Shown here one piece after another: positions 29,252 to 39,239 of a DNA stretch of 64,000 nt; position 1 is the first letter of the stretch, and each line of letters opens with the position of its first letter. Origin of the DNA: Bolinopsis microptera (taxonomy: Eukaryota > Ctenophora > Tentaculata > Lobata > Bolinopsidae); the NCBI RefSeq assembly GCF_026151205.1, contig NC_087072.1, positions 8,232,084 to 8,296,083 on the forward strand. Direction: 5' to 3'. The position numbers were made by a program, and so were the translations under genes. The notes under the pieces were generated by a model. The model was not told the DNA's origin and did no database searches. It worked only from the letters and a program-made list of their open reading frames with translations.

Positions 29252-29897
29252 CTTCCTGAACAAGAAGAGATACGTGAGACTGTGAGAGAATCCAGCAACA
29301 GGATAGTAAGCTACAATTCATTGAGAGAAGTGTTAGCAGAGCTTTTAGAAACTGCTGGCTGTAAACATGTCACCACGAATGACAGTGCTGCGGCACATGA
29401 ACTGCTTCTTCTGTCAACGGGAGAGGACCTTCTGCAGGGGCCAATAAAACAAATGGATTTAGGTTAGATGCTAGTGCTAGGAGTGTATGGAACCCTATAC
29501 ATTGGAAAGGGCATTTGAGTTATGAGTATTGTATGCTCAAGAGTCAAAATCCTTCCAATAAGGCTTTTGGATCTCCAATGAGTATGTACACTATAACTAG
29601 CGAGTGACAGAAGAAAAACATGTACAACAAAAGGATCGTTTAATTGACGATGTCAATTCATGGCAGCTTGGCGCGACACAGTAGCGCATCTCGCCGATCG
29701 CTGTGAGAAGCCTCATTGAGTGCGCGGCGCGGCACAGTAACGCATCGCGCTACAAAAGGATCGTTAAAGTGGAACATGGTACATTTACACCAATAGGCAT
29801 ATCAACAACAGGTGGAATGGGAAGAGAAGCAAATACTTTCTTCCAAAAGTTATCTAATAAAATGTCTGAAAATCAGGTCAAAGATATTTTGAGGTGA
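29252..29897 (+). pseudogene. Decayed retroelement-like coding fragments
   Basis: Two open stretches are seen: about 29252-29467 (ends GPIKQMDLG) and 29703-29897 (ends KDILR). The second contains VEHGTFTPIGISTTGGMGRE, which I recall as a conserved C-terminal block of widespread invertebrate retroelement-like proteins (usually EHGTFTPLVFS.GGMG). The two stretches lie in one fragmentary, stop-containing region, so this is a fossil. About 29690-29755 is also an inverted diverged copy of about 28830-28885, tying both to one repeat family. Confidence 0.4.
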
Positions 29898-30339
29898 TGA
29901 CTTTTATCAGGGAAAGAGGAAGATTTGACCTATTGAAAATAAAATCAAATAAAAAATCAAATCAAAATATAATGACACAAACATCATCACACATCATCAA
30001 AAATATATCTACTAAAGTTTTAAAAATATCTTAAATCTATTGGCCTAAACAACCAAGATAAAATGAATCTAATTTACATACTTTCCACTACTATGTAAGT
30101 TAATAAAGCGTTTCTTAGCAACATGAGTTGCTCTAACCAGAGCCCTCTCGCTTGCAGTAGCGCGCGACCGCCGGAGGCGGCAAAGAGGGCTCTATCCATG
30201 GCCACAAACTGGCACCACAAATCGTGGTGCCAGATTTTCTCCCATATTTCTGATGCCGCGCGGGACGTGCCAGTCATTTTAGTCATGTGTCAGTCATTTT
30301 AGTCATGTCCGTGGATTGTGATTGTAATATCGGAAAACA

Positions 30340-32185
30340 ATATTTTCTCATTGGATTTGATTTTTGTAGAGAGCTAATATACCTTCTTTGATCATGCACT
30401 CCATTTAACAAATTTTGCTTGTTCCTTTGTTTGTTGCAATCATTCAGTTGATCATTCGGCGGATGATTCAAAGGGCCGGGACATATTTTAATGTTAAATT
30501 CTCAATAACCAGCAGACTTGTTACCTGCAGTTACCTTGCTACACTTTTGTCTTTTGCAATTGGACTTTAGATTTATTTTCTCATTGGATTAGATTTTTGT
30601 AGGGAGCTAATATACCTTCTTTGATCATGCACTCCATTTAACAAATTTTGCTTGTTTCTTTGTCTGTTGCAATCATTCGGTTGATCATTCGGCGGATGCT
30701 CCAAAGGGCCGGGACATATTTTAATGTTAAATTCTCAATAACCAGCAGACTTGTTACCTGCATGGTTACCTTGCTACACTTTTGTCATTTGCAATTGGAC
30801 TTTAGATTTATTTTCTCATTGGATTAGATTTTTGTAGGGAGCTAATATACCTTCTTTGATCATGCACTCCATTTAACAAATTTTGCTTGTTCCTTTGTTT
30901 GTTGCAATCATTCAGTTGATCATTCGGCGGATGATTCAAAGGGCCGGGACATATTTTAATGTTAAATTCTCAATAACCAGCAGACTTGTTACCCATGCAG
31001 TTACCTTGCTACACTTTTGTCTTTTGCAATTGGACTTTAGATTTATTTTCTCATTGGATTAGATTTTTGTAGGGAGCTAATATACCTTCTTTGATCATGC
31101 ACTCCATTTAACAAATTTTGCTTGTTCCTTTGTTTGTTGCAATCATTCAGTTGATCATTCGGCGGATGATTCAAAGGGCCGGGACATATTTTAATGTTAA
31201 ATTCTCAATAACCAGCAGACTTGTTACCTGCAGTTACCTTGCTACACTTTTGTCTTTTGCAATTGGACTTTAGATTTATTTTCTCATTGGATTAGATTTT
31301 TGTAGGGAGCTAATATACCTTCTTTGATCATGCACTCCATTTAACAAATTTTGCTTGTTTCTTTGTCTGTTGCAATCATTCGGTTGATCATTCGGCGGAT
31401 GATTCAAAGGGCCGGGACATATTTTAATGTTAAATTCTCAATAACCAGCAGACTTGTTACCAGTTACCTTACTACACTTTTGTCATTTGCAATTGGACTT
31501 TGGATTTATTTTCTCATTGGATTAGATTTTTGTAGGGAGCTAATTATATACCTTCTTTGATCATGCACTCCATTTAACAAATGTTGCTTGTTCCTTTGTT
31601 TGTTGCAATCATTCAGTTGATCATTCGGCGGATGATTCAAAGGGCCGGGACATATTTTAATGTTAAATTCTCAATAACCAGCAGACTTGTTACCTGCAGT
31701 TACCTTGCTACACTTTTGTCTTTTGCAATTGGACTTTAGATTTATTTTCTCATTGGATTAGATTTTTGTAGGGAGCTAATATACCTTCTTTGATCATGCA
31801 CTCCATTTAACAAATTTTGCTTGTTTCCTTGTCTGTTGCAATCATTCGGTTGATCATTCGGCGGATGATTCAAAGGGCCGGGACATATTTTAATGTTAAA
31901 TTCTCAATAACCAGCAGACTTGTTACCAGTTACCTTACTACACTTTTGTCATTTGCAATTGGACTTTGGATTTATTTTTTCATTGGATTAGATTTTTGTA
32001 GGGAGCTAATATACCTTCTTTGATCATGCACTCCATTTAACAAATTTTGCTTGTTCCTTTGTTTGTTTCAATCATTCAGTTGATCATTCGGCGGATGATT
32101 CAAAGGGCCGGGACATATTTTAATGTTAAATTTTGAATAACCAGCAGACTTGTTACCAGTTACCTTATTACACTTTTGTCATTTG
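30340..32185. repeat. Satellite array, about eight copies of a ~233-bp unit
   Basis: The landmark ATCATTCGGCGGATG recurs eight times (about 30453, 30686, 30925, 31157, 31387, 31624, 31856, 32087), giving periods of 230-239 bp. Two subtypes are distinguishable by GTTTGTTGCAATCATTCAG (A) or GTCTGTTGCAATCATTCGG (B), in the order A B A A B A B A. Differences are small, so homogenisation or recent expansion is likely. Frames such as 31351-31560 and 31817-32023 are merely the repeat read in one frame. Confidence 0.9.
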
Positions 32186-32214
32186 CAATAGTACATTTGT
32201 TAAATGTACTATTG
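32186..32214. repeat. 29-nt hairpin at the end of the satellite array
   Basis: Thirteen-base perfect arms (CAATAGTACATTT and inverse) enclose a 3-nt loop, exactly where the satellite similarity stops. Confidence 0.8.
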
Positions 32215-32218
32215 TATA

Positions 32219-32487
32219 CTGTTCGATCTGTTGTTTTATACATTTGAGTTCACATTGCACTTTATCAGATCATAATTTCAGTCGACTAATATTTTCTTGT
32301 CTTAAAACAGCTTATTGTTTAACATTTTACCAATTACTCTGTCTTATTGTGTTTCATTTTAAACTGTTCGATCCGAATTGTGAGTTTGTTTTATACATTT
32401 GAGTTCACAGCTGCACTTTATCAGATTATAATTTCAGTCCACTAATATTTGCTTCTCTTAAATCATCTCATTGTTTAACATTTGACC
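32219..32487. repeat. Direct duplication, ~115-125-bp copies
   Basis: Copy 1 (32219-32332) and copy 2 (32364-32487) share CTGTTCGATC, TTTTATACATTTGAGTTCAC, GCACTTTATCAGAT and ATTGTTTAACATTT in the same order, with small indels. Confidence 0.8.
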
Positions 32488-32835
32488 ATATTTATTTTTA
32501 TATATTTATTAGCATAATTTACAGCCATCTATATCTCTGAGAAACACTATCAGTGAACCTACCCCAGTATTGCTGTATTGGTTAGCAAAGTGAGTGATAA
32601 CTAAATATGTGAATGACCCCTTACAAAGGATCCTGTACGTGCAGAAATAGTATACATCGAAGTACACACTCATCTGCACACTAAAGTTACACTCGCTACA
32701 GTTCATCTCTCGGATTATTCCAGAATTGCGCGCAAACACACGTGTTGTCTCAAACAGTGAAACAGTCTGTTTCATTGACATGTAGGTCGACACTCTCTCG
32801 TTGTGTACGTTTTGAGAACTTTTGTTTAGACTTTA

Positions 32836-33381
32836 GGGGCCATCTACTTGGGACGTCCGTCAAAATTGCAGATTTTCAGACCACCCCCGGGGAGCACCCC
32901 CTCCCCCTGTCCGGGTGTGTCCGAATTTTCAAACCCCCTCCCCCGGACGTCCGGATTTCCAGCTACTTTAAAGAGTACAAATAAAACCAACTCAAATTCA
33001 TTGTTAATAAAATGTGTAGTCACTTAGAATAGACAATAATACATTTAGTGTCGAACAAGTTTAGCACAGTTACATTAAGGTACTTAAGTAGGTAGCCATC
33101 CAATGGAATAAGTTTTAAGGCAGTAGCAGAATATGCGAGTTGTGTCTCGGCTCTCATGAGCTGCTCTGGGAAACGACTTCTCGTTCAAAATACAGGGATC
33201 TAAACTTACTGAGTAATTAGTGTCAAAGAGTTGAAATAAATGCGACTTTTTCGTTAATTCTGCCAAAATTTCCGGACGTCCGGATTTTCAGAAACCACTC
33301 CCTATCACTGTCCGGATTTGTCCGAAATTCCAAAACCACCTCCCCCTCCCTTTTTGCTGGACGTCCTAAGTAGATGGCCCC
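32836..33381. mobile_element. PIF/Harbinger-like MITE, copy 2 (TTA duplication)
   Basis: A 546-bp relative of the element at 8074-8527, in inverse orientation. Ends are GGGGCCATCTACTT and inverse, with TTA duplicated at 32833-32835 and 33382-33384. The interior shares TAAGTTTAGATCCCTG and its surroundings with copy 1 on the opposite strand. It is longer than copy 1 by about 90 bp. Confidence 0.85.
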
Positions 33382-33432
33382 TTAATATTTTATTTGATGC
33401 AGAATAGCTGACAGCAGCTACAATTGTACATT

Positions 33433-33705
33433 TGACTCAGTCTTTCTGTGCTTTCATATCTTAAGTCTGATATTTACTTTGCTCCTAAACCTTCTTTTAG
33501 TTCTGACAAAGCAAGATTTGCCATGATACAGCGACTTTTTATGTCGTCATCGCTGCATAATTTAGACTTTAGAGCCAAGGTACTAAGGCAGATAGCTGAT
33601 ATTCAGGGCTCTTTCCCCCTAGACGATTTTGGAGCCCGCTGTTTGACAATATTTACACTGACAAAAATTGGTCGACTCTTTTATCTTATTCTCTCACATT
33701 AAACA
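33433..33705 (+). CDS. Unrecognised open frame
   Basis: About 85 codons are open and have protein-like composition (for example RFAMIQRLFMSSSLHNLDF and QIADIQGSFPLDDFGARC). I recognise no family. The frame could be one or two exons of an unknown gene or a transposon gene fragment: a donor-like GTAC follows the codons for FRAK. No partner exon is certain. Confidence 0.25.
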
Positions 33706-33839
33706 ACATTAACCAGGTTTTTTTTTTTCTCTAGAAATGACTATAATGTGACTATTGCATTGGATAGAGTTTTCCAATGGCATTGTTTTCTACCTATCTG
33801 ACCTATGTTGAGTTTCGCCAAGACTTGACGGGACCATCA

Positions 33840-34740
33840 CATCTTTTGACCACCCCAAAGTCTCACTCGTTGCGCCAACACAGCAGAGAGTTCGTGAGGA
33901 GGGGCCTATATCCCTGATCAGCGGCTTATCCTTTCGTCCACCACAACACTAACTCATACAGTAACTGATGACAATCCTTTCCAACTAATGCTCACTGAAT
34001 TTATCCTCAGCGCTTCTGTTGACACAGCATGGCACCAGGTACTCTCCCTTATTTTTCCCTATTTATTTTGTTATATTACACAAGCTGAACTGGCTCGAGG
34101 GATACCCTTGATTTTTACACGTACCTCATTATTACATCATATCAAGTTTAAGTATGTTAAATTCGATTCTAATCGAAATAAAATGGTTAACATTTGCAAG
34201 ATAGTAACATTTGTTTCACTTCAGGGACGGATCCAGTGATCCACTAACTTTTCCTATCAGAGATCTAGACGGACCTGAAAATAGCACCTCCTGTAGTTCC
34301 CGCCTAAACAGTATCGAAAGATTGATCTAGAAGCTTTGACAGAGTTTTAGCTCTTTATGTCTGCCACATTGACTTTCTGATGAATAAAGGAAAAAATCGT
34401 AAGCCTTTTACAATATCTAGCGCCAGCCGGCCGCGCGTTATTGACATTGTGTAGACCCTTTGAAATTTTTTAAAGCTTTTAAAAACGGCCATTTCTTAGG
34501 ATCGATGTCCTTAAAGTTAGTTGTTCAGATCATTCAGAGGTTATCGTTTAAAGTTTAGTTCAGTCTAAAAAAGAAATCTGAAAGAAGGTAAATATCTTAA
34601 ACCTCAGCTGCTTTTCCTAATATGCGAGATGAGTCTGTCCGACCAAATTTTATTTGGTTAGCCGTCAGGGCAGAAACTCAGAATCTCAACGAATCTTTAT
34701 TTAGTTGCTTATCTTAAAATCTGTTTCAGGTAGGTGATAA
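33840..34740 (+). other. Possible scattered exons of an unidentified gene
   Basis: Two stretches look exon-like. The first, ending at about 34038, reads LTEFILSASVDTAWHQ and is followed by a GTACTC donor. The second follows the acceptor CACTTCAG at 34225, reads GSSDPLTFPIRDLDGPENS and stops about 100 bp later. Their connection is not proven. A repeat fragment related to 11030-11726 lies at about 34490-34640. Confidence 0.2.
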
Positions 34741-35841
34741 GGTGACGTTTGCAGAGCGGCGTCTATTAAATATCATACCTTTATGTTTGAAGCTGAGACC
34801 GGCGATATTCCCAAGTAATACGGCAGATGAAGACACAAGTTTTAGTAAGGGAGGGCTCCTGCAGAGATCAATTCACGGACGCTAATGTTGCCTTGAATTA
34901 TAATATGATAACCGACAGAGTAAGTTTGTATTATATGATTAGTGTTTGTGAAGTTAAGTTGTAAATCAAGTCGGAGGTTTTGTGATGTATAAGTATAATG
35001 TCTTGATAAATGATAAATGATTCAAATTTCTGATTGTCTCTAAATAGACTTGGTGAAGACAGATTCTAATAGAAATAAATAGTTGAATAACGTATCGACA
35101 TAACTACGTCATACTCATATCCTCAATAAATGTAATGGATTTGTAGTGTTGTAATTAGTTTAAAACTAAGAATAAGTGTGCAGATGATAATATAGCAATA
35201 TAATATTGTGCCCAGACCCTCCCAGATCTGCCTTCAGCTCCCTGTCGTAGTCAGGGATTATAAGGAGCTCTATCTACTTATCCCTTTTCAGGTGACGTTT
35301 GCAGAGCGGCGTCTATTGAATATCATACCTTTATGTTTGAAGCTGAGACCGGCGATATTCCCAAGTAATACGGCAGATGAAGACACAAGTTTTAGTAAGG
35401 GAGGGCTCCTGCAGAGATCAATTCACGGACGCTAATGTTGCCTTGAATTATAGTATGATAACCGACAGAGTAAGTTTGTATTATATGATTAGTGTTTGTG
35501 AAGTTAAGTTGTAAATCAAGTCGGAGGTTTTGTGATGTATAAGTATAATGTCTTGATAAATGATTCAAATTTCTGATTGTCTCTAAATAGACTTAGTGAA
35601 GACAGATTCTAATAGAAATAAATAGTTGAATAACGTATCGACATAAATACGTCATACTCATATCCTCAATAAATGTAATGGATTTGTAGTGTTGTAATTA
35701 GTTTAAGCTAAGTTAAAGTATAAGTGTGCAGATGATAATATAATAGCAATATAATATTGTGCCCAGACCCTCCCAGATCTGCCTTCAGCTCCCTGTCGTA
35801 GTCAGGGATTATAAGGAGCTCTATCTACTTATCCCTTTTCA
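34741..35841 (+). repeat. 550-bp tandem duplication carrying an exon-like frame
   Basis: Copies at 34741-35290 and 35291-35841 are nearly identical apart from small indels. Each starts with GGTGACGTTTGCAGAGCGGC and contains one short frame (FAERRLLNIIPLCLKLRPAI, then a stop after QRSIHGR). In copy 1 the frame is preceded by a strong acceptor, CTGTTTCAG. This looks like a terminal exon and its 3' flank, duplicated recently. Confidence 0.85.
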
Positions 35842-36369
35842 TTCCTGACCCTGATTGTTGTACGTAGCTGTGACTTGTAATCTTCTCGATTCTCCCAGTT
35901 CAATTTCATTTGAACAGCTTCAGGTAGCATTTAAACAACAATTGTTACATGTTTAAATCTGGAAATATTCTTCGATCGTACACTTCTCTACACTGTTTTA
36001 CACCATACATAAAAAATCAAGAAAACAACAAATTTTGTTGTGCAGCTGGATTGAACGGGTCGGCTCGCTCCGCTCGCCAAGGGCCCCCAAAGAAAAATCC
36101 TGGCTACGTGCCTGTAGTGGATACTAAATAAAAAGGCTTCCATGAAAAAAATTGCACATATAATATCTCGGTTCGGGATACTAGCCAAAATGACTTCTTT
36201 AAAATAGAAATAACTCCAGTTTTTAATATTCAGTTTTTTACTCTTTTTCTGAACTCTAGAATGTGACTGAGGAGTGATTATATTTGTCCTAGTATACTAA
36301 TTAGCTAATATAGTAATCGGCTACAGACATATCTACGCCTATGTGGGACGCACACTAAAATTAATGGAA

Positions 36370-36500
36370 ATAATTATAGGACTTTATTATTCACGGACCT
36401 TAATACCACAGACATTATTTTCACGGACATAATTATTCACGCTGAGGTCTTCAGTGTGAAAGTAATGTCCGTGATAATTATGACCAATAAGGTAGATAAC
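36370..36500. repeat. Hairpin repeat of the GTCCGT family, copy 2
   Basis: ACGGACCTTAAT, ACGGACATAAT and the inverse AGTAATGTCCGTG flank a central stem. The right arm shares AAGTAATGTCCGT and AATAAGGTA with the hairpin at 11990-12130. It interrupts the Penelope-like coding remnant directly after the codons for VIYLI. Confidence 0.55.
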
Positions 36501-36504
36501 ATGC

Positions 36505-37750
36505 TTGTCCTTGCATTTTAGAGTTCCGTCTAGCACCAGTTCTATGTTGTTGACCATGATCGGGGGGGGGGGGGGGGGGGGGGGCTTACGTCAACGATTT
36601 TACCCCGAGTCCCCATGATTTTTAGTCCCCAAAAGTCTCCATTAGTCCCCATTTAGATGATTTTTAGTCCCCAAAAGTCTCCATTAGTCCCCATTTAGAT
36701 TTATCCTACTCTTATCTTGGACAAAACATCTCGATCGTATCGTTATTAAACTAACTTGAAAACCATAAATAACTGTCAAAAATTCTGGGGACTTATGGGG
36801 ACAAATGGTGAATTACGTCAACGAGTTGACCTCTAGTCCCCATGATTTTTAGTCCCCATTAGTCCCCAAAAGTCTCCATTGGTAGTCATTGGCCCCCCCC
36901 CCCCCCCCCCCCCCCCCATGATCTTTTGAGTCCTTGTCAAAGAGGACGGGGCAAATTTTGCAGCTAGGTCCATTACACCTCTGTAATTGTCCTACATCAA
37001 GGGTTTCCAGTTGTCCCAGTAGTCGATTCTTTTCTAGTGTATTACCGATTGAAGGGTGTTTCCTAGTGGCAGATACTATCCGTACATCCCCACATAACAT
37101 TAACCTAGTAGCTTAATGACCAGATTAAGTTCTTAACCAACTTTGTAAGACTAATGTTATCAAGAGTGTTGTACGGAAAATACGAGGCTCTGTTGTGTCT
37201 TATCCTCAGTGTCTCTGGTTGGATTTCCTGGGTTCTCAATAGACCTCTGTATTGCTTTCGGCTCGATTTCTTCTAGTTTGTCACCGTTGTTGTTGTGTCC
37301 GCATCTGGCAAGATCCTCCTTTAGTTCGCCCAGGTCCTCTACACATGGTGGGGTTGGAAACTACATATGTATCTGATCTCAAGTAGTTCCTAGCATCTGT
37401 TTCCTTTCTAAATAGCTTGTACCAGATCTGATTTTCTGAGTCCAAGCTCAAGGTAAGGTCTAAAAAGTTAACCTTGATTCTATATGGTTCTGCCAGTTTG
37501 ATTTAGCCAGTTTGTTCAACAATTCGACAAACATTGTAAATTGTCCCGCTGTCCCCATCCACACTCCAAATATGTCGTCGATGAATCTCTCCCAAAAGTT
37601 TATCAGGGTCGCACTCTTTATCTTTTTGCTAACCTTTTTGAAGAGCAACCAATGCATAGTAACGTCTGACACTTGTCTGGAGATACAGTTTCCAGTAGTA
37701 GGCATGAGGCAGGGAAAATTAGTGTGTGACTGATTTAAGCAGTTGGTCAC
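36505..37750 (-). pseudogene. Penelope-like retroelement fragment, interrupted and frameshifted
   Basis: Read on the minus strand from 37750, the remnant shows a reverse-transcriptase block with FWERFIDDIFGVWMGT (the catalytic DD pair), then VNFLDLTLSLD and a YKLFRKETDARNYL block. Towards its end come HPSIGNTL and RCNGPSCKICPVL, and on the far side of an inserted element GTLKCKDKHVIYLI. That order of RT followed by a C-rich connector leading into a GIY-YIG-type endonuclease is typical of Penelope-like elements. Frameshifts and two insertions (36370-36500 and 36562-36915) show it is dead. Confidence 0.65.
36562..36915. mobile_element. Mobile element ending in G23 / C23, 8-bp duplication CCATGATC
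   Basis: A 354-bp element starts with exactly 23 G and ends with exactly 23 C, so the terminal inverted repeat is a homopolymer. CCATGATC flanks it on both sides (36554-36561 and 36916-36923). The interior is built of repeated AGTCCCCATGATTTTTAGTC and AAAAGTCTCCATTAGTCCCC blocks, in direct orientation near both ends. The right end CATTGGCC followed by C-run matches the right end of the 14462-15707 element. It is inserted in a Penelope-like coding remnant, so the empty site can be inferred. Confidence 0.85.
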
Positions 37751-38016
37751 CAGAGTTCAGTTCGAGTACTAATTTTAAGGAAATTAGTGACGTTTTATTG
37801 CTAATAAAATTGATTTGAATTCACGTATTTTTGTTGACGTTAACAAGGCTCATACCTCCCCCTCCTGTCAGCAACCGTCAGCATTTCCAAATACCCTTTT
37901 CCCTCGGCTGCTGACGTCATACATGAACGCTCGCTTATGTTAGCTATACATTTTGTAACAGCAACATTTACATTGTATTATGTATTATATTGTATTATGT
38001 AATTACATTAAATGAC

Positions 38017-38591
38017 GGGTGGGCGACAATTTACCCCCCGACAATTAACCCCCCGACAATATAATTTAATACAATTAACCCTGACCCTGACCCTGACCCT
38101 GACCCTGACCCTGACCCTGACCCTGACCCTGACCCTGATCCAGGACCCTGACCCTGACCCTGACCCTGACCCTGACCCTGACCCTGACCCTGACCCTGAC
38201 CCTGACCCTGACCCTAACCCTAACCCTAACCCTAACCCTAACCCTAGGCCTGACCCTGACCCTGACCCTGACCCTGACCCTGACCCTGACCCTGACCCTG
38301 ACCCTGATCCAGGACCCTGACCCTGACCACTGACTCTGACCCTGACCCTGACCCTAACCCGATCAATTGACCCAGTGTAATTACATGGGGGTCAATTGTC
38401 GTACTAAGTCCTAGATTTCGCGACAATTGACCCTAGTTTAATTACATAGGTAGGGGGTCAATTGTCGGTGGGTCAATTTTCGGGGGGCCAATTGTCGTAC
38501 TAAACCGGGCTAGATTTCGCGACAATTGACCCCAGTGTAATTACATAGGGGGTCAATTGTCGGGGGGTCAATTCACAATTGTCGCGGTACC
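38017..38591. mobile_element. Mobile element carrying telomere-like repeats, 8-bp duplication TAAATGAC
   Basis: A 575-bp element is flanked by perfect TAAATGAC duplications (38009-38016 and 38592-38599). The outer parts hold inverted copies of CCCCCCGACAATT-type blocks with GCGACAATT near each end. The core (about 38078-38360) is (CCCTGA)n with a block of CCCTAA units at about 38212-38246 and an internal symmetry around GATCCAGGACCC. CCCTAA is the animal telomere repeat. The long D/P- and Q/G-type frames here are translation of the repeat and not genes. Confidence 0.8.
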
Positions 38592-39239
38592 TAAATGACA
38601 TGTACTTTTTCAGGATCAAGTCAAAGTCAGGCCTGCAGCGACGAGCCCCTTTCTTTCGGATTGTGAAGTGTAATGTTAATGTTTAATGTAGCTGTTTAAC
38701 GTCGAAAATTGTTAGTTTGTAATTGTTTTTGAGAAGCAAAATAATTAATCTGAGAAGTGTTTCCAGTTTTATAAAGCTCAGGCATGGGCACCGTATTGTT
38801 TATTTAGTTATATTTTATACAATATCTTTGACCTTTGTCGCATTAAGTTGTAGTACTACTACTAGTAGTAGTAGCGGGGTAGTACTAGTAAATACTGAAT
38901 ACTGTGTTTCGTTTATTCTATAAGTATATAAATATTGCATTGTGTATCTTTGTCGCATAGTACATAGTATAAGTTGATAAGTAGCGAGGTAGTTGATACT
39001 GTTTCGTGATGTATTTTGATCGTACAATCTTAATTATTCGTATTATTATACCGCAATTCCTGTATTTTATCGTCTAAAAGTGAACAATACCAAATTAAAA
39101 TAAACAAGAGGCATTTATAGCCTTCGATAAGTATAAATAATCGCACACGATGTACGTGCACCCGGGGTAAAATACGACACAATTGTCAGCACTGCGCGCG
39201 CGCACACGTACCATCTTATGTGTGCTGATCTGTATGTGC

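Noticed and set aside
31351-32023. Two nearly identical 68-69-residue hydrophobic frames
   Set aside because: They are the same frame in two units of the satellite array, present only where indels keep it open.
38012-38426. Asp-Pro, Leu-Thr and Gly-Gln repeat frames
   Set aside because: They are translations of the CCCTGA/CCCTAA array.
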